Below, in pieces: positions 25,455-33,636 of a stretch of DNA of 42,473 nucleotides; position 1 is the stretch's first letter; every line of letters starts with the position of its first letter. A program made the position numbers and the translations under genes. The notes under the pieces are model-generated. The model did not search any database, was not told the origin of the DNA, and saw nothing but the letters and a program-made list of their open reading frames with translations. The stretch is from Candidatus Methanomethylicus oleisabuli (GTDB lineage: Archaea; Thermoproteota; Methanomethylicia; Methanomethylicales; Methanomethylicaceae), in assembly GCA_001717025.1 (NCBI GenBank), contig MAGU01000036.1, positions 1-42,473 on the forward strand, read 5' to 3'.

Positions 25455-27230
25455 TTGGGGGCTGCAAATACGTCGAAGTTGACTATACTTGAGGTCATCC
25501 TCGAGAACTTCATGTCGTACGAGTATGCCAGGGTCCCCCTCCGGCGGGGGCTCAACCTCATATGCGGCCCCAACGGCGCAGGAAAATCATCAGTCCTGCT
25601 CGCCATCTCGGTAGCAACCGGTCAGAGCTACACCGAGCGTTCTAGGAAGCTCGCAGACCTCATAAGGAGGGGCAAGGAGACTGCGAGGGTTAGCCTGGTC
25701 CTCAATAACTATGCCGAGGATGGCAAAAGGCCCGTTCCGCTGATAAACAGCGACTTGATCACGGTCTCGCGCTATCTTAAGAAGGATGGAACATACTGGT
25801 TCGAGATAAACGGTAAAGAGGCCAGCAAGTTCGATGTCAACAACCTCTTCAAGCGAGTAGGCATGAATCCTGACAACATGCTCATAATAATGCACCAGAA
25901 CATGATCGAGGAGTTTGCGATAACAACCCCTGAAGAGAAGCTGCGGATGGTCGAGGAGGCTGTCGGGTTCTCGCAGTACCGGAAGGCCATCTATGAGTCG
26001 GAGGAGAAGCTGAACCGCATCCTAGGGGAGGAGGCTGCGACCTCGCAGCTCCTCTCGAGCGCCGAGCAGACGCTACTATACTGGAAGGAGCTGAACGACC
26101 GCTATGCCGAGAAGGTGTCGCTCCTTGAAAGGAAGTCCTTCGTTGAGAGGGAGATGATGTGGGCACAGATCATACGCAGCGAGCGCTCGCTCGCCGCTGT
26201 GGATGAGCGCATACGCCTGAAGTCATCGCAGCAGGAAGACCTGGCCGCCGAGATCTCATCGAGGTCGAAGCTCGGGAATGCCCTCTGGGAGCAGTACCTC
26301 GCCGAGAAGGAGCGGTTCAGGAGGGCACTCGCCGGCGGCGGTGCGTCTGACGACCTTCTGAAGGAGGTTGGGACGGTCAGCTCCAAGCTCGATGAAGTGG
26401 TCCGGGGATACGTCGACGCGAAGGTCAGCGAGGCCGTCCTCACTTACAGGATTGGCGAGGTAGGGAAGGAGCTCAAGGAGCTAAACAGCGCCCGCGGAGA
26501 TGCCAAGGCGCAGCTCGACGAGGCACGCAAGCTTATCGATAAGGCGGGCGAGCGGATAGAAACCTCCAGGACTTTGCAGGAGATCTCAGACGAGATGAAG
26601 TTCTTGAACGCCCACCTGCTCTCCCTCGGCGAGATACCCGACGACACGCCTTCGATGTATCAGACCTACCAGAGGACCTACAGCGAGCTGAAGCAGAAGG
26701 CAGATGTCGTGGGCATCAACAGGAAGAAGGCGATCGAGGAGATAGACGAGCGGAAGAACGTCTGGCGCAGGGTGATGGAACGTCTGGTAGACGATATAAA
26801 CCCCATCTACCACGAGGTTCTAGCCAAGGTTGGAGGGCTCGGAAACGTTAGGCTCTCAAATCTGGATGATCCGGATCATGCTGGGGTAGAGGTCTCGGTA
26901 GGCTTCAGGGGGACCTCTCCGGTCCTGCTCGATGCATACGCGCAGAGTGGGGGGGAGAGGGCGGTAGCAACGATGGCCTTCCTGCTTGCGCTGCAGCACA
27001 ATCTGAAATCTCCAGTTCGTGCAGTCGATGAGTTTGATGTGCACATGGACCCTTCGAACAGGGAGTCCATGATGCGCATGCTCTTCTCTTTCATGAACGA
27101 GAATTCGGACGTCCAATTCATCGTGATCACTCCAAGCCAGCTGAGCGCCATTGGCGAGTTTGCAAACATCATATTCGTCCAGAACGTTCACGGCAGATCG
27201 GAGGTGGCAAAGGCTGCCCCAAAGCCATAA
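25455..27230 (+). CDS. Smc5-like SMC-family ATPase with short arms and no obvious hinge
   Basis: 591 aa. N-term ILEVILENFMSYEYARVPLRRGLNLICGPNGAGKSSVLLAISVATG; MLIIMHQNMIEEFAITTPEEKLRMVEEAVG; C-term VGGLGNVRLSNLDDPDHAGVEVSVGFRG...YAQSGGERAVATMAFLLALQ...VRAVDEFDVHMDPSNRESMMRM...VQFIVITPSQL. Order and wording resemble Smc5 heads. TTG start uncertain. Confidence 0.85.
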   Translation: MGAANTSKLTILEVILENFMSYEYARVPLRRGLNLICGPNGAGKSSVLLAISVATGQSYTERSRKLADLIRRGKETARVSLVLNNYAEDGKRPVPLINSDLITVSRYLKKDGTYWFEINGKEASKFDVNNLFKRVGMNPDNMLIIMHQNMIEEFAITTPEEKLRMVEEAVGFSQYRKAIYESEEKLNRILGEEAATSQLLSSAEQTLLYWKELNDRYAEKVSLLERKSFVEREMMWAQIIRSERSLAAVDERIRLKSSQQEDLAAEISSRSKLGNALWEQYLAEKERFRRALAGGGASDDLLKEVGTVSSKLDEVVRGYVDAKVSEAVLTYRIGEVGKELKELNSARGDAKAQLDEARKLIDKAGERIETSRTLQEISDEMKFLNAHLLSLGEIPDDTPSMYQTYQRTYSELKQKADVVGINRKKAIEEIDERKNVWRRVMERLVDDINPIYHEVLAKVGGLGNVRLSNLDDPDHAGVEVSVGFRGTSPVLLDAYAQSGGERAVATMAFLLALQHNLKSPVRAVDEFDVHMDPSNRESMMRMLFSFMNENSDVQFIVITPSQLSAIGEFANIIFVQNVHGRSEVAKAAPKP

Positions 27231-28011
27231 TGAAGGGTATTACGATGAGCTGGCGAGGATAATACTCCTATGCGAGAGCATAAGCACGAAGAGCGACGAC
27301 CCATTCCTAGTCGATGTGCCGCAGAAGCTTCTAGTCCTGAAGCGGCTCCTCCCCAAATGGAAGGCGATCGATGATCTGCTCCTCGACGCCGAGGCGTTGA
27401 AGGAGCTCTCCTTGATGGTAAAGCTCCAGAGCGATTGGGTAAAGCGCAGGGCTACGGGGCTATACATTGACCCCTTTCTGGTAGAGGTAAAGATCAAGGT
27501 GATGCCAAAGGAATCGCTGGCCTCGGCGCTCTTGGCATCCTGGCACCCCATCGTCGCTGGGGAGCAGCTGACCGAGGGCAGGCTGTCAAGGGCACTCGAT
27601 TACTGGAACGCGCTCGTCCCCCTATCCCAGCGCGTGAGCGAGCTTGACGCCGCGAGGGATATGCAGGAGAAGACCTTGAGCGTCTCGGACCTAATCAAGC
27701 TCAGGTTCCTCTCGGACAAGATCTTTCAGGAGGAGACGTCGAAGGTGCTCTCCGAGCTAAAGGAGCGGTCAAAAGGCGGCGCCATCGACTACTGGCACTT
27801 CGTAACGGTCGACACCTACGAAGAAACCGTTATGAGATCGTATGCGCTGACCTTCCTGATCTCAAACGGTTATGCCAACCTTATCATAAACCCGATAGAA
27901 GAGACGGTCATGGTTGAGGCGTTACCGGCGCAGGAGCAGAAGAGCAGCGGCGGCAGGTCCGTGCCGATAGCTGTAAGCTACTCAAAGTGGAAAGAGATGC
28001 GGGGTTTGTAA
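27151..28011 (+). CDS. Nse4-like kleisin candidate
   Basis: C-terminal IDYWHFVTVDTYEETVMRSYALTFLISNGYANLIINPIEETVMVEALPAQEQKSSGGRSVPIAVSYSKWKEMRGL resembles the Nse4 C-terminal domain pattern. Start ambiguous: TTG 27151/27160, or CTG 27214 behind ggaggtgg; no in-frame ATG near the start. Confidence 0.65.
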   Translation: MASLQTSYSSRTFTADRRWQRLPQSHNEGYYDELARIILLCESISTKSDDPFLVDVPQKLLVLKRLLPKWKAIDDLLLDAEALKELSLMVKLQSDWVKRRATGLYIDPFLVEVKIKVMPKESLASALLASWHPIVAGEQLTEGRLSRALDYWNALVPLSQRVSELDAARDMQEKTLSVSDLIKLRFLSDKIFQEETSKVLSELKERSKGGAIDYWHFVTVDTYEETVMRSYALTFLISNGYANLIINPIEETVMVEALPAQEQKSSGGRSVPIAVSYSKWKEMRGL

Positions 28012-28012
28012 G

Positions 28013-28594
28013 ATGAGCGAGGATGCGACGATATCAAAGAAGGTGAAGAAGGCAGCTCAGCTGCTGCTCTACCAGCACCACCGCCTTCCAGGCTCCAAGG
28101 GATGGGAGATAAAGAAGGTCATCGGGAAGGATTATATGAATGTCATAAAGCTGCTGGAGCGCAAGCTCGACGACCTTGGGCTGGAGATCAAGATAGTCTA
28201 CCCTGACGGCATAGATCGCGTGAGCCCCACCGAATACGATCTCGAGCAGGCGAGGTTTTACGTCCTCTCCAAGGTCCCGATACAGAGCGGCGAGGCATCG
28301 CTCTCTGGCTGGCGGATCGACACGCTTGCAGTTCTTGCGGCAGCACTCGCCACGATCACCTCCAAGCAAGGGAAGGCGACGAGGAGGGAGGTCGAGGAGC
28401 TTCTCCAGGAGAAGTTCCCTGACTGGAAGGTGGATCAGGACCTCAACCGCTTCATAAGGAGGGGATACCTAGACGAAGACGAGTCAGGCATGCTCTTCAT
28501 CGGATGGCGGACGAGGGCCGAGGTCGACTTGAAGAAGCTAATGGGCATCGTTGCCGGCTCGTTGCCCGAGGAGCATGCGGACGAGGTCGGCTGA
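28013..28594 (+). CDS. Nse3/MAGE-like tandem winged-helix (KITE) protein candidate
   Basis: 193 aa; EIKKVIGKDYMNVIKLLERKLDDLGLEIKIVYPDG then LAVLAAALATITSKQGKATRREVEELLQEKFPDWKVDQDLNRFIRRGYLDEDESGMLFIGWRTRAEVDLKKLMGIVA, resembling MAGE WH-A and WH-B including the ...YL...FxWGxRAxxE segment. Confidence 0.65.
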   Translation: MSEDATISKKVKKAAQLLLYQHHRLPGSKGWEIKKVIGKDYMNVIKLLERKLDDLGLEIKIVYPDGIDRVSPTEYDLEQARFYVLSKVPIQSGEASLSGWRIDTLAVLAAALATITSKQGKATRREVEELLQEKFPDWKVDQDLNRFIRRGYLDEDESGMLFIGWRTRAEVDLKKLMGIVAGSLPEEHADEVG

Positions 28595-28638
28595 GAACGG
28601 TAACGCAGCCCAGCCGATCAGCGCTTGGCGGTTCCGGC

Positions 28639-31521
28639 TCACGGGCGCGGTCTGCGCATACGCATGCGCGCCTTCATGGCCGTCCGCTCCTCCCGCAGTA
28701 TCGTGTCAACAAAGTAGTCCAGATCGCCGATCTTAGACGTCGCCAGGGTGATCATGACCGGTTTGGATATCCCCTTAGCAGCCAGAGCAAGTGCCGCCGA
28801 CAGCCCATATGCTCCTACGAGCTCCCCGCTCTCTATCGCCTCTTTGTATATGCCTTTGAACCTCTCCGAGACCCTATCTAGTTCTGACCTCTCGGCCGCC
28901 ATCTGCGCAACCTCGGTGGGGTCATCGCTTAGTAGGCCTATCTTCTTGGAGCCACATTCAGGGCAGCTGAACTCTGCCATGAACCTCTTCACCTTGACGT
29001 TCTCCACGTATCTGAAGCAGTTGGTGCAGACCGCGACCATCGCCTCGTTCAGGAGCCTCGCCTTGCCCGATTCTATGAGCAGCCTCCTTAGCCTGTCGGC
29101 CGGCACCAGATCTGTCTTCCAGCTCAGCTCCCTTATGCCTATTCTCGACATGGGCGAGAGCGGCAGGTCGCCCCGCATCACCCTTACATTATACTCCCCT
29201 GCGATAATGCCCCTGACGACCTTGGTAGTGCCCTCCACGTCTAGGTCCTTGAAGAGCACCTCCTTCATCGCCTCCTTGTATATGACCGTACCCCTCAGGT
29301 TCTCGAGCAGGTGGGTCAGGCCCACATCGCTGACATCGGCGTCCTTCTCGATGATCCCCATCCTCTTTGAGACGTGGAGGAGCCTCCTCTTGAACAAGCC
29401 GGTCCTCTCGACAGCGACGCCGGTGAGGCGCTCGACGTCGCCAGGCTCTATCGCACTAATCGCCTCGGCAACCATCTGCGGGTCAGCGCTCGTCTTAAGG
29501 AAGATCCTATACGCATCTTGGGATGCCCCTGCCCCGCTGCCTGTCCTCTGGGTCAGAACGTATCCAAAAATTCTTGAGAGCGTCTTGTTGATCATCAGGC
29601 CGAATGCGCAGCTTATTATCGCGTACCCCTCCCACCCCTCGATAGTGATGACCTTATCTGACGGCATGTCCCAGCCGCCGTCGGCCTGTTCCCTCACCTC
29701 GGCGAGGGCCCTGCCGAGTGTGGCCTCGTTTACTGGGTAGTCGACCGCGATACTCTTTATCGCCTCGTCATACGGCATGCCGGACTTCAGGTAGCCTGCT
29801 ACCCTTCCCCTGATAGATGCTACCTCTTGAGCCACCTCAAAAGGAACCGGTATCTCATCACCGACCCAGTCCGGAATTGCCCCCGACGGGTCCTGCTCTG
29901 CCCTGACGTAGACCGCGTCGTTGAATATCTGCACGATCTTCCAAGGCGACCCCCTGACGATGAACTTTACTCCGGGTTCGCCATACTCCGCAACGAACGC
30001 CTCGTCGAGCATCCCTATAGGCTCGTCCTTACCCTCATCTATGACTACGTAGTGCTTCTCCTCCGGGATCATTGAAAGGTTTTCAAAGTAGTATTTGTAG
30101 AGCGCCTCCGTTGGCCTGGACTTTATGAATAGCCCCTCCTCCTTCAGGAGCAGACCAAGCCTCGGCCTCCTGTTTGCCATGTACTCCAGCACCTCCATCA
30201 GCTCCCCCTCCTCCAGGTCCCTGAATGGGTAGGCCCTCCTCACTATCCCCAGTATCTCCCCTGTCTCCCTCCTTCCATCCTCGAGCAGCAGCCCCGCCAC
30301 CTGCTGGCAGAGGACATCGAGCGGGCTCTTAACGATCGAAACATCCTCGAGCTCCTCCTTGAGTGACCTCTTGACTATGACCGTGGACTCTAGCGCATCG
30401 TCCGAGTCCATCGTTATTATTACGCCCTTGGAGGTACCGCCGACCCAGTGCCCGGCCCTGCCGACCCGCTGGAGTAGCCTGGTCGCCTGCCTAGGAGAGT
30501 TGTACTGAACCACTAGGTCGACGTTCCCGATGTCGATGCCAAGCTCGAGTGACGATGTGCAGACGACCCCCCTTAGCTCGCCCTTCTTGAGGCTGTTCTC
30601 CACGTCAACCCTCGACGGCTTCGCGAGGCTCCCATGGTGTATGCTGATCGGCATATCGATATCCCAAACCCTGAACCTGCTTGCGAGTATCTCCGCCTCT
30701 GAACGCGTATTAGTGAATATGAGCGTGGAGCGGTTCTCATCTATGAGCTCCCTAATCTTCCTGAGCCTCGCCGCGACCTCCGGGAATGTGGCTATCCTCT
30801 CGGCGAGTTCATAGTCCCTCTGCTCCGCCTCAGGGAGGAGCACGTCCAGTTGCGTGTCCTTCGCAACCGACACCCTTGCTATCTCGCAAGCTCTGCTGGG
30901 ACCGACGAGGAACTTCGCGACGACCTCTGGCGAGCCTATTGTGGCGGAGAGGCCTATTATCTGCGGCTCGGTCTGCGTGAGCATACGGAGCCTCTCGAGC
31001 GCGACCGTCAGCTGGCTGCCCCTCTTGTCGTTTGTGAGCTCGTGGACCTCATCCACGATGATCCACCTCACCTTCGACAGATGCCTCCTGAGTATCTTGC
31101 CTGGCAGTATAGCCTCCAGCGTCTCGGGCGTAGTTATCATTATGTCTGGCGGCGCCATCGCCTGCTTCCCCCTCTCCTTCGTCTCAGTATCGCCGTGCCT
31201 GACCGCAACCTTCAGGTCAAGCCTCCCACACCACCACTGCAGCCTGTCCATCAGATCCCTGTTGAGTGCCCTGAGCGGCGAGATGTAGAGCGCTCTGATG
31301 CCGCTCCTGTCGCCGTCCTTTATCAGGCTGTCCAGTATGGGAAGGAACGCCGCCTCAGTCTTGCCGGTACCCGTCGGGGCTATTATCAGCACGTTCTTGC
31401 CGGAGGCTATGAGGGGTATCGCCATCCTCTGCGGCTCGGTGAATCCCTCAAACCCCCTCTCCGCGATTATCCTCTGTATAGGCTTTGAGAACAACGGCAG
31501 AAGATCATCCATAAGGATCAA
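28639..31521 (-). CDS. lhr: Lhr-type DEAD/DEAH superfamily 2 helicase
   Basis: 960 aa; APTGTGKTEAAFLPIL, IIVDEVHEL, GLSATIGSPE, SLELGIDIGNVDLVVQYNSPRQATRLLQRVGRAGH; C-terminal zinc site CTNCFRY...CPECGSKKIG. Confidence 0.93.
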   Translation of the reverse strand: MILMDDLLPLFSKPIQRIIAERGFEGFTEPQRMAIPLIASGKNVLIIAPTGTGKTEAAFLPILDSLIKDGDRSGIRALYISPLRALNRDLMDRLQWWCGRLDLKVAVRHGDTETKERGKQAMAPPDIMITTPETLEAILPGKILRRHLSKVRWIIVDEVHELTNDKRGSQLTVALERLRMLTQTEPQIIGLSATIGSPEVVAKFLVGPSRACEIARVSVAKDTQLDVLLPEAEQRDYELAERIATFPEVAARLRKIRELIDENRSTLIFTNTRSEAEILASRFRVWDIDMPISIHHGSLAKPSRVDVENSLKKGELRGVVCTSSLELGIDIGNVDLVVQYNSPRQATRLLQRVGRAGHWVGGTSKGVIITMDSDDALESTVIVKRSLKEELEDVSIVKSPLDVLCQQVAGLLLEDGRRETGEILGIVRRAYPFRDLEEGELMEVLEYMANRRPRLGLLLKEEGLFIKSRPTEALYKYYFENLSMIPEEKHYVVIDEGKDEPIGMLDEAFVAEYGEPGVKFIVRGSPWKIVQIFNDAVYVRAEQDPSGAIPDWVGDEIPVPFEVAQEVASIRGRVAGYLKSGMPYDEAIKSIAVDYPVNEATLGRALAEVREQADGGWDMPSDKVITIEGWEGYAIISCAFGLMINKTLSRIFGYVLTQRTGSGAGASQDAYRIFLKTSADPQMVAEAISAIEPGDVERLTGVAVERTGLFKRRLLHVSKRMGIIEKDADVSDVGLTHLLENLRGTVIYKEAMKEVLFKDLDVEGTTKVVRGIIAGEYNVRVMRGDLPLSPMSRIGIRELSWKTDLVPADRLRRLLIESGKARLLNEAMVAVCTNCFRYVENVKVKRFMAEFSCPECGSKKIGLLSDDPTEVAQMAAERSELDRVSERFKGIYKEAIESGELVGAYGLSAALALAAKGISKPVMITLATSKIGDLDYFVDTILREERTAMKARMRMRRPRP

Positions 31522-31622
31522 CTCTCAAGAGGTCTGCCCCCTAATATTTCTAATTTTGATGCTACCGCCGGGTCGCTGGACTTCGCTTGCTGTGCCATAC
31601 GCAAATATATCCGGCGCGCGCA

Positions 31623-32210
31623 ATGGAACTCATGGTACAGGTGGGCATATTCACAACTTATGATGCGGTGCCTGCTGCCACCGCGGAGACCGCTAGGGCG
31701 CTTGGCCGGGCGCTAGCGGAGCGGAAATGCATGGTCCTAACCGGTGGTAGTGGCGGTCTGATGAATGTGATCTCCGAGGCGGTCGTGAAGGCTGGCGGGC
31801 TGACCGTTGGCATAATGGCGCGCGAGGCCGAGGGCATCACGGAGGGCGACGCGTGGCACAACCCTTACAACACCGTCAGGATACTGACGGGTCAGACCTT
31901 TACGATGAGGAGCGCCATGCTCGCAAGGAGCAGCGATGCTGCGATCGCAATGGCCGGAGGCGTCGGGACACTGACCGAGGTTTCCATCGCATACAACCTT
32001 GGGAAGCCTATAATAGTGCTCAAAGGGACCGGCATGATGGCCGACCGACTCACCTCCCTCTTCCCTGACGGGTACATCGACCACCGGAAGCTCAGCCGGA
32101 TGCATTATGTGGGCGATCCCGTCGAGGCTGCCGACCTGGCGTTCAGGCTAGGAAAGGAGCACGAGGGCAGGGGCGACGTGGGCGGGCGCTCCCAGCCGAT
32201 GATGCTCTGA
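31623..32210 (+). CDS. SLOG-superfamily (TIGR00725/LOG-like) protein
   Basis: VLTGGSGGLMNVISEAVVKAGGLTVGIM...AIAMAGGVGTLTEVSIAYNLGKPIIVL. Start chosen at ATG 31623. Confidence 0.85.
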   Translation: MELMVQVGIFTTYDAVPAATAETARALGRALAERKCMVLTGGSGGLMNVISEAVVKAGGLTVGIMAREAEGITEGDAWHNPYNTVRILTGQTFTMRSAMLARSSDAAIAMAGGVGTLTEVSIAYNLGKPIIVLKGTGMMADRLTSLFPDGYIDHRKLSRMHYVGDPVEAADLAFRLGKEHEGRGDVGGRSQPMML

Positions 32211-32233
32211 CTGCTTGTCTTCGCGTCTCGGAC

Positions 32234-33163
32234 TCAAGAACTCTCTAGTATGTAATCGTATGCTGCCAGTGCAGCGACGGCCCCTTGACCTGAGGCGATT
32301 ATTGCCTGCCTGTAGGGAAGGTCAGTTATGTCTCCGGCGGCAAATAGCCCTCTGCAGGACGTCCTCTGCAGCCTGTCCACGATGACCTGCCCATACTCGT
32401 TCATATCGGCTAGCCCCTTGATGTAATCGAGCTTGACCTCCATCCCTATCTCTACGAAGACCTTCTGAACCGGGACATCCATCTCTTTGCCTGATGCGCC
32501 GTCCCTGACCCTGATCGCCTCGACCTTCGCGGATCCCTTGATCTCGAGCACCTCCTTGCCAAGCATGAACTCCACGTTCTGGACCTTCCGAAGCCTCTCT
32601 ACCAATATCGCATCTGCCCTGAGCGCGCCCCGGCGGTGGACCAGATACACCTTATTCGCGAACTTCGCAAGCAGTTCTGCGCTCTGGAGTGCAGCGTTCC
32701 CGCCCCCTATCACTGCAACATCCTTTTTCCTGGTCATTGGCGCATCGCATGTCGCACAGACGCATACGCCTTTCCCAAGGTACGCCTCCTCGCCTGGAAC
32801 GCCTAGCCTCTTTGCGCTACTGCCGCCCGTCGCTATGACCGCTCTTCCGCGATACTCCCCATCCTCGCACCTGACCATGAATACAGCGCCATCCCTCGTC
32901 ACTTCAACTGCGACGTCGCTGGCGACCTCTGCCGAGACCGCCTCGAGCTGCCGCTCGAAGATGTCTGCCAAGCCTGCGCCGGACCTCCCTTCGTAACCCG
33001 TATAATTTTCAATGTTGTCGGTCTGCAACACCTGCCCGCCAATGTTCTTGCTAATCAGCAGCGTCTTGAGTAGCTTCCTGCGGGCGTAGACTGCAGCGGT
33101 AACCCCTGCCGGCCCCCCTCCTATGACTATGATATCATAGATTCCCATCTGCTGCACCTGCAC
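32234..33163 (-). CDS. trxB: Thioredoxin reductase
   Basis: DIIVIGGGPAGVTAAVYARRKLLKTLLI, CATCDAP redox CxxC, VAVIGGGNAALQSAELL, GLFAAGDITDLPYRQAIIASGQGAVAA. Confidence 0.95.
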   Translation of the reverse strand: MQVQQMGIYDIIVIGGGPAGVTAAVYARRKLLKTLLISKNIGGQVLQTDNIENYTGYEGRSGAGLADIFERQLEAVSAEVASDVAVEVTRDGAVFMVRCEDGEYRGRAVIATGGSSAKRLGVPGEEAYLGKGVCVCATCDAPMTRKKDVAVIGGGNAALQSAELLAKFANKVYLVHRRGALRADAILVERLRKVQNVEFMLGKEVLEIKGSAKVEAIRVRDGASGKEMDVPVQKVFVEIGMEVKLDYIKGLADMNEYGQVIVDRLQRTSCRGLFAAGDITDLPYRQAIIASGQGAVAALAAYDYILESS

Positions 33164-33265
33164 TGAAAAAAGTGGCGCGGTAATATAAATCCACGACTAT
33201 GCCACGTGCCCTCGGCAATCTTATCTTACACTTGCGAGAGTTACTCCTGCAGATGGGGTTTCCTT

Positions 33266-33607
33266 ATGACGCTGTTCAAAGTTGCTGAGACAAGCGACCT
33301 GCCTCCTGGCACCATGAGGCGCTATTCAATTAACGGCAACGAGGTGATTGTGGCAAACTTGGAAGGCGCCTTCTTCGCAATGGATGGGAATTGTACCCAT
33401 GCCGGCGCCGACCTCTCAAAGGGGACGCTCGAGGGCGGCATCGTAACCTGCCCTTGGCACGGGTCCAGATTTGACATAAAGACAGGGAGGGCACTCTCCG
33501 GACCGAAGATCGGATCCAACAAGCTAAAGACTGGCGACGCGAAGACTTACAGCGTCAAGGTCGCCGGTGAGGACGTGATGGTGGAACTTCCTGACCGATC
33601 TCCCTGA
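33266..33607 (+). CDS. Rieske-type [2Fe-2S] ferredoxin
   Basis: CTHAGADLSKGTLEGGIVTCPWHGSRFDIKTG: CxH...CxxH Rieske motifs. ATG at 33266. Confidence 0.92.
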   Translation: MTLFKVAETSDLPPGTMRRYSINGNEVIVANLEGAFFAMDGNCTHAGADLSKGTLEGGIVTCPWHGSRFDIKTGRALSGPKIGSNKLKTGDAKTYSVKVAGEDVMVELPDRSP

Positions 33608-33636
33608 CGCATCGTTGCTACAAAGGGTGCATTCGC

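Noticed and set aside
28748-29740. 330-aa plus-strand ORF antisense to lhr
   Set aside because: Ser/Leu-rich antisense translation; the minus-strand helicase motifs are decisive. Same for 30850-31488.
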